A DNA stretch of 64,000 bases, taken from contig NZ_BMTR01000007.1 of the NCBI RefSeq assembly GCF_014649775.1, positions 124,001-188,000 of the forward strand. The letters are read 5' to 3'. Below, piece after piece: positions 16,825-24,931 of this stretch; the stretch's first letter is position 1; each line of letters begins with the position of its first letter. Below the pieces are notes generated by a model that saw only the letters and a list, made by a program, of their open reading frames with translations, made no database searches and was not told the DNA's origin. A program made the translations under genes and the position numbers. This DNA is from Streptomyces longisporoflavus. GTDB lineage: Bacteria; Actinomycetota; Actinomycetes; Streptomycetales; Streptomycetaceae.

Positions 16825-17349
16825 TCAAGACTCCGGCGACTCGTTCAGCTGCCGCAGCAAGCGGGCAAGCTCCGCCACCTCCGCCCGATCCCACCCCGCC
16901 AGCTTCCGCACGTACCGCTCCCGCCGCCCCGCACGCACCGTACGAAACCGCCTCCCGCCCTCCTCCGTGAGGTGGACGAGCCAGGCCCGGCCGTCCGCGG
17001 GGTCCGGCTCCCTGGCCACGAGGCCGAGCTCCTCCAGCGCCCGCAACTGCCGGCTCATCGTCGCCTTGCCGACGCCGATGAACGCGGCGAGCTCCGTGGC
17101 CCGCTGCGGACCCGAGTCGTCGAGGCAGACCAGGAGGCCGTACGCGGCGGGCTCCAGGTCGGGGTGGACCTGGCGCGCCATCTCGCCGGACGAGGCCCGC
17201 GCCCGGCGCAGGAGCAGCGTCAACTCCCGCTCCAGGGAGAGGAACTCGCGGTCGACGAGCCGCTCCACGCCCGCCCCTCGCACGTCCTCCCGCTCCCCGT
17301 TCACGTCGGCTCCACCGTGGTTCTCGCCCTCGTGCACTTCAGCACCCAT
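16825..17349 (-). CDS. MarR-family transcriptional regulator
   Basis: A 174-residue winged-helix regulator. After about 35 variable residues come the dimerisation helix, the LEPAAYGLLVCLDDSG helix, the recognition region QRATELAAFIGVGKATMSRQLRALEELGLVAREPDPADGRAWLVHLTEEG (about residues 80-130, helix-turn-helix plus wing with the D..D.R pattern), and a C-terminal helix. An earlier part of the N-terminus is Gly/Glu-rich and may be untranslated if a downstream start such as MARQVHP is not used; the ATG at 17349 is the first plausible one. The gene is divergent from a lysozyme gene. Ligand and targets are unknown. Confidence 0.88.
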   Translation of the reverse strand: MGAEVHEGENHGGADVNGEREDVRGAGVERLVDREFLSLERELTLLLRRARASSGEMARQVHPDLEPAAYGLLVCLDDSGPQRATELAAFIGVGKATMSRQLRALEELGLVAREPDPADGRAWLVHLTEEGGRRFRTVRAGRRERYVRKLAGWDRAEVAELARLLRQLNESPES

Positions 17350-17629
17350 GGCACGCTTTCTTTCCGGATCAGGCAGTTTTTTCCGCCCCGCACGGCGGCA
17401 GAGGCCCGCGTCGGCCCATCGCCGCAGCTCGACCAGTATTTCGTAACGCCCCGTGGCGCCACTGAGCGGACACCGCCGCTGGAGTAGACCAACGGCAGGT
17501 ACCGGACCCCCTTCCCGGGCACGGGTCTACGTGCGTAGCGTCCTTCGTGACATGTTCACACCACGAACAAGTCGCCAGGTCCCCCCACGAGCTCCGACGA
17601 GCTCAATCGAGGCCTACGGAGGCACGCAC

Positions 17630-18472
17630 ATGCCCGTGCACAGACCCGGAACACCCCGCCGCTCCCGCTGGTCGGCGGCCGGAATCCTGCTCTCAGTCCT
17701 CTCCGCCCTCTCCCTCCTCCTCACGCTGCCGGGCGCCGCACAGGCCGCCGACGGCGACGACATACCGGCCCGCGGCACGGCCCGCATGGGCCAGGGCGTC
17801 ATCGAGCACGACGGGCAGGGCGGTCTGCCGCCCTCCGGTGACGCCGTACAGACCGAGGGCGTCGACGTCAGCAGCCACCAGGGCAACGTCGCCTGGTCGA
17901 CGCTCTGGAACAGCGGTGTGAAGTGGTCCTACGTGAAGGCCACCGAGGGCACGTACTACAAGAACCCCTACTTCGCCCAGCAGTACAACGGCTCGTACAA
18001 CGTGGGCATGATCCGCGGCGCCTACCACTTCGCCACTCCCGACACGACGAGCGGCGCCACGCAGGCCAACTACTTCGTGGACAACGGCGGCGGCTGGTCC
18101 CGCGACGGCAGGACGCTGCCCGGCGCGCTCGACATCGAGTGGAATCCGTACGGGGCGGCCTGCTTCGGCAAGTCCCAGTCCGCGATGGTCACCTGGATCC
18201 GTGACTTCCTGAACCAGTACAAGGCGCGCACCGGACGCGACGCGGTGATCTACACCGCGACCAGCTGGTGGAAGCAGTGCACCGGCAACTACGGCGGTTT
18301 CGCCGCCAACAACCCGCTCTGGATCGCCCGTTACAACACCTCGCCGGGCGAGCTGCCCGCCGGATGGGGCTTCCACACGATGTGGCAGTACACCTCGACG
18401 GGCCCGACGGTCGGGGACCACAACAAGTTCAACGGCGCACTCGACAGGGTCAAGGCGCTCGCCACCGGCTGA
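17630..18472 (+). CDS. Secreted GH25 lysozyme (1,4-beta-N-acetylmuramidase)
   Basis: A 280-residue exported muramidase. Signal peptide with twin-Arg-like basic start (RRSRW) and hydrophobic core (about residues 14-40), cut after AQA. The GH25 fold is clear: GVDVSSHQGNVAW (first catalytic Asp), VKATEGTYYKNPYF, GAYHFATPD, GALDIEWNP (the D-x-E pair), a TGRDAVIYTATSWW strand and the closing WQYTSTG. GH25 enzymes cleave the MurNAc-GlcNAc bond in peptidoglycan. Start ATG follows ACGGAGG at about 17616-17622. The gene ends before a strong bidirectional hairpin. Confidence 0.94.
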   Translation: MPVHRPGTPRRSRWSAAGILLSVLSALSLLLTLPGAAQAADGDDIPARGTARMGQGVIEHDGQGGLPPSGDAVQTEGVDVSSHQGNVAWSTLWNSGVKWSYVKATEGTYYKNPYFAQQYNGSYNVGMIRGAYHFATPDTTSGATQANYFVDNGGGWSRDGRTLPGALDIEWNPYGAACFGKSQSAMVTWIRDFLNQYKARTGRDAVIYTATSWWKQCTGNYGGFAANNPLWIARYNTSPGELPAGWGFHTMWQYTSTGPTVGDHNKFNGALDRVKALATG

Positions 18473-18489
18473 GCACTCCCCGTGCGCAC

Positions 18490-18524
18490 GAGGGCCCGGA
18501 ACCCCCTGCGGGGTCCGGGCCCTC
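18490..18524. terminator. Bidirectional hairpin terminator (lysozyme / lon)
   Basis: An inverted repeat GAGGGCCCGGA ... TCCGGGCCCTC with additional CCCC/GGGG pairs inside, then CAATACA. It separates the convergent lysozyme and lon genes and can serve both. Confidence 0.85.
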
Positions 18525-18545
18525 AATACACACCGGCCGCCTCCG

Positions 18546-20960
18546 TCACGCGGCGGCCGGAATCCTCACCTCGGCCTCGGTCAGGGCCAGGTCGAGCACC
18601 TGGCGGACGTCCGTCACCGGGTGCACGTCCAGCTTCTGAAGGATCTCCGCCGGGACGTCGTCCAGGTCGGCCTCGTTCCGCTTCGGGATGATCACCGTGG
18701 TGATCCCGGCGCGGTGCGCGGCGAGCAGCTTCTGCTTCACGCCGCCGATCGGCAGGACGCGCCCGGTCAGCGAGACCTCACCGGTCATGGCCACGTCCGT
18801 ACGGACAAGACGGCCGCTGAGCAGCGACGCGAGGGCGGTCGTCATGGTGACGCCCGCGCTCGGCCCGTCCTTGGGGACCGCGCCCGCCGGGAAGTGGATG
18901 TGCACGCCGCGTTCCTTCAGGTCGGCGACGGGCAGCTCCAGTTCGGCGCCGCGCGAGCGCAGGAAGGAGAGCGCGATCTGCGCGGACTCCTTCATCACGT
19001 CGCCCAGCTGACCGGTGAGGGTCAGGCCGGCCGCGCCGGTCTCCGGGTCGGCGAGCGACGCCTCCACGAAGAGGACGTCGCCTCCCGCGCCGGTGACCGC
19101 GAGCCCGGTCGCCACGCCCGGCACCGCCGTGCGCCGCTCGGCCGGGTCCTGCGCCGACTCGGGCACGTGGTGCGGGCGCCCGATCAGACCGCGCAGATCG
19201 TCCTCGCCGATGGTGAAGGGCAACTCCTGCTCGCCCAGTTCGTGCTTCGCCGCGACCTTGCGCAGCAGCCGCGCGACGGACCGCTCCAGGTTCCGTACGC
19301 CCGCTTCCCGGGTGTACTCCCCCGCGAGCTTGCGCAGCGCGCTCTCGTCCAGGGTCACCTCGTCCGTCTCCAGACCGGCCCGCTCCAGCTGGCGCGGGAG
19401 GAGGTGGTCACGGGCGATGACGATCTTCTCGTCCTCGGTGTATCCGTCGAGGCGCACCAGCTCCATGCGGTCGAGCAGGGCCTCCGGGATGGATTCGAGC
19501 ACGTTCGCCGTGGCCAGGAAGACCACGTCGCTCAGGTCGAGCTCGACCTCCAGGTAGTGGTCGCGGAAGGTGTGGTTCTGCGCCGGGTCGAGGACTTCGA
19601 GGAGCGCCGCCGCCGGGTCGCCCCGGAAGTCTGAGCCCACCTTGTCGATCTCGTCGAGGAGCACGACCGGGTTCATGGACCCGGCCTCCTTGATGGCCCG
19701 CACGATGCGGCCGGGCAGGGCCCCGACGTACGTACGACGGTGTCCGCGGATCTCCGCCTCGTCGCGTACGCCGCCGAGCGCGACCCGCACGAACTTGCGG
19801 CCCATGGCGTGCGCGACGGATTCGCCGAGCGAGGTCTTGCCGACGCCCGGAGGGCCCACCAGGGCGAGGACCGCGCCGCCGCGACGGCCGCCGACGACGC
19901 CGAGACCGCGGTCGGCGCGCCGCTTGCGCACCGCGAGGTACTCGGTGATGCGCTCCTTCACGTCCTCCAGGCCCGCGTGCTCGGCGTCGAGGATGCTCTG
20001 GGCGCCCTTGATGTCGTACTCGTCCTCGGTCCGTTCGTTCCAGGGCAGTTCCAGGACGGTGTCCAGCCAGGTCCTGATCCAGGAGCCCTCGGGCGACTGG
20101 TCGCTGGAGCGCTCCAGCTTGTCGACTTCCTTGAGGGCGGCCTCGCGGACGTTCTCGGGGAGGTCGGCGGCCTCGACGCGGGTGCGGTAGTCGTCGGACT
20201 CCTCACCGTCCTTCTCACCGTTGATCTCGCGCAGTTCCTTGCGCACGGCGTCGAGCTGGCGGCGAAGCAGGAACTCGCGCTGCTGCTTGTCGACGCCTTC
20301 CTGTACGTCCTTGGCGATGGACTCGGCGACGTCCTGCTCGGCGAGGTGCTCGCGCAGCTGCTCGGTGGCGAGCTTCAGGCGGGCGATCGGGTCAGCGGTC
20401 TCCAGGAGCTCGATCTTCTGCTCGGTGGAGAGGAAGGGCGAGTAACCGGAATTGTCGGCGAGCGCGGCGACGTCGTCGATCTGCGTGACGCGGTCGACGA
20501 CCTGCCAGGCACCACGCTTCTTCAGCCAGCTGGTGGCAAGGGCCTTGTACTCCTTGACCAGCTCGGTGACAGCGCCGGGCAGCGGGTCGGGCACGGTCTC
20601 GTCGACCTTGGTCCCCTCCACCCAGAGCGCGGCACCGGTGCCGGTCGTCCCGGCACCGATCCGCACGCGCGAACGGCCGCGGATCAGGGCGCCGGGGTCG
20701 CCGTCGGAGAGGCGCCCGACCTGCTCGACGGTGCCGAGGACGCCGGTCGCGGCGTACGTCCCGTCGATGCGCGGAACAAGAAGGACCTGCGGCTTGCTGC
20801 CCCCACGGGAGCGCGCGTCTGCCTGGGCTGCCTCCACGGCGGCACGCACATCGGCATCGGACAGGTCGAACGGAACCACCATGCCGGGCAGGACAACCTC
20901 GTCGTCGAGCGGCAGCACGGGCAGCGTGAGTGGTGTGGACGCTGTGGACTCAGAAGCCAT
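18546..20960 (-). CDS. lon: ATP-dependent Lon protease
   Basis: Full-length Lon (804 residues): N-terminal substrate-recognition domain (about 1-210), coiled linker, AAA+ module with Walker [12 protein letters not shown] (about residues 366-376) and Walker [12 protein letters not shown], and a C-terminal serine-lysine protease domain with the catalytic Ser in [11 protein letters not shown] and the Lys in [10 protein letters not shown]. It degrades misfolded and regulatory proteins in the cytoplasm. I start at MASESTA (GGGGAG just upstream) rather than 21 bases earlier. Upstream lies a HAIR-like inverted repeat, the known operator of the heat-shock repressor HspR, which in S. coelicolor controls lon. 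Confidence 0.97.
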   Translation of the reverse strand: MASESTASTPLTLPVLPLDDEVVLPGMVVPFDLSDADVRAAVEAAQADARSRGGSKPQVLLVPRIDGTYAATGVLGTVEQVGRLSDGDPGALIRGRSRVRIGAGTTGTGAALWVEGTKVDETVPDPLPGAVTELVKEYKALATSWLKKRGAWQVVDRVTQIDDVAALADNSGYSPFLSTEQKIELLETADPIARLKLATEQLREHLAEQDVAESIAKDVQEGVDKQQREFLLRRQLDAVRKELREINGEKDGEESDDYRTRVEAADLPENVREAALKEVDKLERSSDQSPEGSWIRTWLDTVLELPWNERTEDEYDIKGAQSILDAEHAGLEDVKERITEYLAVRKRRADRGLGVVGGRRGGAVLALVGPPGVGKTSLGESVAHAMGRKFVRVALGGVRDEAEIRGHRRTYVGALPGRIVRAIKEAGSMNPVVLLDEIDKVGSDFRGDPAAALLEVLDPAQNHTFRDHYLEVELDLSDVVFLATANVLESIPEALLDRMELVRLDGYTEDEKIVIARDHLLPRQLERAGLETDEVTLDESALRKLAGEYTREAGVRNLERSVARLLRKVAAKHELGEQELPFTIGEDDLRGLIGRPHHVPESAQDPAERRTAVPGVATGLAVTGAGGDVLFVEASLADPETGAAGLTLTGQLGDVMKESAQIALSFLRSRGAELELPVADLKERGVHIHFPAGAVPKDGPSAGVTMTTALASLLSGRLVRTDVAMTGEVSLTGRVLPIGGVKQKLLAAHRAGITTVIIPKRNEADLDDVPAEILQKLDVHPVTDVRQVLDLALTEAEVRIPAAA

Positions 20961-20981
20961 GATCTCCCCTTCGGCATTCAA

Positions 20982-21014
20982 GTTGAGCTATGTGGACTCA
21001 ATGCTCGTGAGTCC
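20982..21014 (-). promoter_or_regulatory. HAIR-like HspR operator plus overlapping palindrome upstream of lon
   Basis: GTTGAGC-N7-ACTCAAT at 20982-21002 matches the HAIR consensus CTTGAGT-N7-ACTCAAG at 11 of 14 arm positions with the exact 7-base spacing. The right arm is shared by a second perfect inverted repeat, GGACTCA-N7-TGAGTCC at 20994-21014. Both sit 20-55 bases upstream of the lon start, where a repressor would block transcription. Confidence 0.75.
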
Positions 21015-21075
21015 ATGAATGTTCCCCGGGGATGTTCGCTATGAGCGATCGCTCTGTACGAGGTATCAGCCGTGG

Positions 21076-21879
21076 TCACTCGGACGCGTGCGGACGGCGC
21101 CGCAGCAGCGGCCATGTGGCGACACCGATCGTCAGGGCAAGGAGATGGCCCCAGTTCGTCATCGGGTCCGAGAACGCGATGAGGTCGTCGACCAGCATGC
21201 CGCCGAACCCCGCGAGCACCAGCCACCGCAGCCACGGCCTGAAGAGCCCGGCGAGTGCGCCGACGCTCGCCGCGACGCCGAAGCTGATCCCGTAGTCGAG
21301 GCGGTGCAGGGAGCTGTCGGGCAGCCGGCCCGCGAGCACCGAAAGGCCGACCGGGACCTCGGTCGCGAGGGTCGCCACGACATGGCCGAGCAGGAAGACA
21401 CCGGCCGTGCGCAGCGGCCCGATGCGGCGCTCCAGGGCCGTGAGCACCAGCAGGAAGCCGATCGCGTACGGCGAGGCGATGCCGCCCGCGATCCACAGCG
21501 CGCTGGCCACCAGGACGAGGAACGGCTCCTGCGTCAGGTGCGCCACGTCCGTGCTGGAGTGCCGGTGCAGGGCGTGGATCAGCGCCGGGTCCGCGTACTG
21601 CGCCAGGAGGGAGGTCAGGGCGAGGATCGCGGCGTAGCCGAACGTGAAGGGCGTGCCGGTGGGAGTCGGCAGCAGGCGCCAGGGGCGAAGGCGGCCCGGG
21701 GCGCGCGCACGGCCCCGGTCGGCGGTGACCTCACCCGTCGACGCACACGCTTTCGGGCGTCCGGCGAGAGCCGCGTCCCCCCGGCGTTCCCGCTGGCACG
21801 GGATGACGGCGAGGCCGGGTTCGGTTGTCCCGGCGGCCTCATCGGGGGTCCCGGGGGCAGCCGACGCACTCCGGTTCAC
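21076..21879 (-). CDS. Rhomboid-like membrane protein
   Basis: A 267-residue protein with a basic cytoplasmic N-terminus of about 65 residues and six or so membrane helices. It resembles actinobacterial rhomboid-like proteins: the helix with D-Y-G-I-S-F-G holds a Ser where rhomboid proteases have GxSG, and the last helix has N-W-G-H-L-L-A-L with a His in the position of the catalytic His. Because the GxSG glycine pattern is altered, protease activity is uncertain. The GTG at 21879 is chosen because of an AAGGAG 9 bases upstream; the frame stays open further upstream without a better site. Confidence 0.75.
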   Translation of the reverse strand: MNRSASAAPGTPDEAAGTTEPGLAVIPCQRERRGDAALAGRPKACASTGEVTADRGRARAPGRLRPWRLLPTPTGTPFTFGYAAILALTSLLAQYADPALIHALHRHSSTDVAHLTQEPFLVLVASALWIAGGIASPYAIGFLLVLTALERRIGPLRTAGVFLLGHVVATLATEVPVGLSVLAGRLPDSSLHRLDYGISFGVAASVGALAGLFRPWLRWLVLAGFGGMLVDDLIAFSDPMTNWGHLLALTIGVATWPLLRRRPHASE

Positions 21880-22061
21880 GCTGCGGCACTCCTTCTGTTC
21901 ACTCCACCACCCTCGGCCGACTTTTCGGACACTGTCCATGATCCGAGCCACATGAGACAGGAATCACAACAACCTCACAGGTCACAGCTGCGTCCGGGGT
22001 CGCGACCCGCACATCCAGAGTCTGCCCACGGCTCCCGGCCCACACCCATACGCTGGCGTTC

Positions 22062-22766
22062 ATGCACACCCAGACCACCGCTCCCGTCGTCATCGACCGG
22101 CGCGAGGGGCCGTACGGCGAGGTCGTACTGCGGCGCCACGGTGCGCTTCTGCAGATCATCGCCAACGGCTGTTTCCTCATGGACACCTCGGACGGCCGCT
22201 CGGAGCGGCTGCTCGTCGACGCGGCGTACGACGCCCTGGACGGCCGCCCGCGTCCCGGGCTCCTCATCGGCGGCCTGGGAGTCGGCTTCTCCCTGGCCCA
22301 CGCCGCCGCCGACCCGCGCTGGGGCCGGATCACCGTCGTGGAGCGGGAGCAGGCCGTCATCGACTGGCACAGCGCGGGCGCGGACGCCCCTTTCGCCGAG
22401 CTCTCCGGCCGGGCACTCGCCGATCCGCGTACCGAGATCCTGCACACAGATCTCCTGGCGCATCTGTCCGGCGCGGACTCCGCCGCCGGCCCGGCGCGGA
22501 CGTACGACGCGCTCTGTCTGGACATCGACAACGGCCCGGACTGGACGGTGACGGAGGGCAACAACTCCCTCTATTCTCCAGCCGGTCTGGTGGCCTGTCA
22601 GGCCCGCCTCAACCCGGGCGGAGTGCTCGCCGTGTGGTCCGCCAAACCGTCGTCCGCTTTCGACGACGCTCTACGGAATGCCGGATTCCAGTCGGTACGG
22701 ACGGAAGAGATCGCCGTTGCCCGAGGCGTACCGGACGTGGTTCATCTCGGCGTAAGGGCTGCGTAG
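22062..22766 (+). CDS. Spermidine-synthase-like SAM-dependent transferase
   Basis: A 234-residue protein of the spermidine synthase-like Rossmann fold: LLIGGLGVGFSLAHAAADPRWGRITVVEREQAVIDWH is the nucleotide-binding strand-loop region (about residues 67-105), followed by TEILHTDLLAHL and DALCLDIDNGPDW (acidic motif after strand 4). It lacks a clear N-terminal polyamine domain, so it may be a methyl- or aminopropyl-transferase of unknown substrate. TACGCT at 22049-22054, 7 bases before the ATG, points to a leaderless mRNA. Confidence 0.8.
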   Translation: MHTQTTAPVVIDRREGPYGEVVLRRHGALLQIIANGCFLMDTSDGRSERLLVDAAYDALDGRPRPGLLIGGLGVGFSLAHAAADPRWGRITVVEREQAVIDWHSAGADAPFAELSGRALADPRTEILHTDLLAHLSGADSAAGPARTYDALCLDIDNGPDWTVTEGNNSLYSPAGLVACQARLNPGGVLAVWSAKPSSAFDDALRNAGFQSVRTEEIAVARGVPDVVHLGVRAA

Positions 22767-22831
22767 CCGAGGTGCCTTCGCGACCCGTACTCTGCTGACC
22801 GAACACAAGCGATCAGTGTCAGGGGCGGGCG

Positions 22832-23572
22832 ATGGAGCAGACACACACCTCCCACAACGGTGCGACGGCGGCGATGCCGGGCGCCCAGCGCCGGGTTCTG
22901 GTGGTCGAGGACGACCCGACGATCGTCGACGCCATCGCCGCCCGGCTACGGGCCGAGGGTTTCGTAGTGCAAACGGCGATGGACGGTCCTTCGGCGGTCG
23001 ACACCGCGCAGGCTTGGCAGCCCGATCTGCTGATCCTGGACATCATGCTGCCGGGCTTCGACGGGCTCGAAGTGTGCCGTCGGGTGCAGGCCCAGCGTCC
23101 GGTTCCCGTCCTCATGCTGACGGCCCGCGACGACGAGACGGACATGCTGGTCGGGCTCGGCGTAGGCGCCGACGACTACATGACCAAGCCGTTCTCCATG
23201 CGGGAGCTCGCGGCCCGCGTGCACGTCCTGCTGCGCAGGGTCGAGCGGGCCGCGCTCGCCGCCACCACGCCGCGCAGCGGGATCCTGCGGCTCGGCGAGC
23301 TGGAGATCGACCACGCCCAGCGGCGCGTGCGGGTCCGCAGCGAGGACGTGCACCTGACGCCGACGGAGTTCGACCTCCTGGTCTGCCTGGCCAACACCCC
23401 GCGCGCGGTGCTCTCGCGCGAGCAGCTGCTCGCCGAGGTGTGGGACTGGGCGGACGCGTCGGGCACCCGGACCGTGGACAGCCACATCAAGGCGCTGCGC
23501 CGGAAGATCGGCGCCGAGCGGATCCGCACGGTGCACGGCGTCGGTTACGCCCTGGAGACCCCGACCCCGTGA
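22832..23572 (+). CDS. OmpR-family response regulator
   Basis: A 246-residue response regulator. Receiver domain: acidic pair in VVEDDPTI, phosphorylated Asp in DLLILDIMLPGFDG (about residue 66), switch Thr in VLMLTARD and Lys in YMTKPFSMREL. The C-terminal winged helix (about residues 150-243) has the OmpR-type VHLTPTEFDLLVCLAN ... SREQLLAEVW and TVDSHIKALRRKIG. It is followed 13 bases later by its cognate kinase gene. The target genes are unknown; the pair sits between lon and kgd, as it does in related genomes as I recall. Confidence 0.95.
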   Translation: MEQTHTSHNGATAAMPGAQRRVLVVEDDPTIVDAIAARLRAEGFVVQTAMDGPSAVDTAQAWQPDLLILDIMLPGFDGLEVCRRVQAQRPVPVLMLTARDDETDMLVGLGVGADDYMTKPFSMRELAARVHVLLRRVERAALAATTPRSGILRLGELEIDHAQRRVRVRSEDVHLTPTEFDLLVCLANTPRAVLSREQLLAEVWDWADASGTRTVDSHIKALRRKIGAERIRTVHGVGYALETPTP

Positions 23573-23585
23573 GGCGGGCCGTCCG

Positions 23586-24671
23586 ATGAGTGGTCCCTTC
23601 GGCGGGCTGCGGCCCTTCTCCATCAAGACCAAGCTCGGCACGCTGGTCGTCGTCTCGGTCTTCATCACCACCGGTCTGCTGATGGTGGCCATGAAGACGC
23701 AGACCGAGCTGCGGTTCATCACGGTCTTCTCGGTGATCGCCACGCTGCTCATCACGCAGTTCGTGGCCCACAGCCTCACCGCGCCGCTCGACGAGATGAA
23801 CTCCGTCGCGCGCGCCGTCTCCCACGGCGACTACACGCGCCGGGTGCGCGGCGCCGACCGCCGCGACGAACTGGGCGACGTGGCCACCACGATCAACCGC
23901 ATGGCGGACGACCTGGAGGCCCAGGACCAGCAGCGCAAGGAGCTGGTCGCCAACGTCTCGCACGAGCTGCGCACCCCCATCGCGGGCCTGCGCGCGGTCC
24001 TGGAGAACGTCGTCGACGGAGTCTCCGCCGCCGACCCGGAGACCATGCGCACGGCCCTGAAGCAGACGGAGCGGCTCGGGCGTCTCGTGGAGACCCTGCT
24101 CGACCTCTCCCGCCTGGACAACGGCGTCGTACCGCTGCGGGCCCGCCGCTTCGAGGTGTGGCCCTACCTGTCGGGCGTCCTGAAGGAGGCCAACATGGTC
24201 TCCTCCGCCCGCGCGGGCATCGCGTCGGGCTCCGGCAGCCACACGCGCACGGACGTGCATCTGCACCTGGACGTCACACCGCCGGAACTGACCGCGCACG
24301 CGGACGCCGAGCGCCTGCACCAGGTCGTGGCCAACCTCATCGACAACGCGGTCAAGCACAGCCCGCCGCACGGCCGCGTCACCGTGCGCGCCCGTCGCGG
24401 CCTCTACCCCGAGTCCCTGGACCTGGAGGTCCTCGACGAGGGCCCCGGCATCCCCCAGTCGGAGTGGCACCGGGTCTTCGAGCGCTTCAACCGCGGCAGC
24501 CACACGAACAGCCCCCCGCAGGGGCCGGGCAGCGACGGCGGAACCGGGCTCGGTCTCGCCATCGCGCGCTGGGCCGTCGATCTGCACGGCGGGCACATCG
24601 GCGTGGCCGAATCCCCTCGCGGGTGCCGCATCCAGGTCACCCTTCCGGGCCTGCCCGACGTACGAGGTTGA
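23586..24671 (+). CDS. Sensor histidine kinase paired with the upstream regulator
   Basis: A 361-residue kinase with two closely spaced membrane helices (about residues 13-32 and 38-58) and almost no extracytoplasmic loop, so it probably senses within the membrane or cytoplasm. HAMP at about 58-110, H-box ANVSHELRTPIAGLRA with the His at about residue 126, N-box VANLIDNAVKHS, G1 DEGPGIP, F-box and G2 GTGLGLAIARW. The ATG follows GGGCCGTCCG, a weak site; coupling to the regulator gene is likely. A CGAATCG/CGATTCG hairpin follows the stop (24681-24698). Confidence 0.94.
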   Translation: MSGPFGGLRPFSIKTKLGTLVVVSVFITTGLLMVAMKTQTELRFITVFSVIATLLITQFVAHSLTAPLDEMNSVARAVSHGDYTRRVRGADRRDELGDVATTINRMADDLEAQDQQRKELVANVSHELRTPIAGLRAVLENVVDGVSAADPETMRTALKQTERLGRLVETLLDLSRLDNGVVPLRARRFEVWPYLSGVLKEANMVSSARAGIASGSGSHTRTDVHLHLDVTPPELTAHADAERLHQVVANLIDNAVKHSPPHGRVTVRARRGLYPESLDLEVLDEGPGIPQSEWHRVFERFNRGSHTNSPPQGPGSDGGTGLGLAIARWAVDLHGGHIGVAESPRGCRIQVTLPGLPDVRG

Positions 24672-24680
24672 CGTAGGGTT

Positions 24681-24698
24681 CGAATCGGAAGCGATTCG
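24681..24698. terminator. Small hairpin after the kinase gene
   Basis: A 7-bp perfect stem, CGAATCG-GAAG-CGATTCG, ten bases after the kinase stop. It is shorter and less GC-rich than the other terminators here, so an operator for the following kgd gene is an alternative. Confidence 0.4.
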
Positions 24699-24931
24699 CG
24701 GGCGCATCGGAAAGCGCGCTCGGGTGAAGCCGCCGCGCAGGGCAGAGCCCGCGCGGCCATCTCGCGTTGCGGAACCTCGCTTGTTTCCCGCCATTTCTGC
24801 CGCCAAAACCTTCCGTCCGGTGTGACTTACGCGACGGATGACGGGGCCGGTCTGCACCTGGCGGCAATGGAGGCGTAGCCTTAATTCCCGCTGTCCATCA
24901 CCTTGTGAAGCGGAAGAGGGCGGTTACCGCC

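Noticed and set aside
24678-24700. A tRNA T-arm-like GGTTCGAATC after the kinase gene
   Set aside because: There is no cloverleaf around it; the bases belong to a CGAATCG/CGATTCG hairpin.
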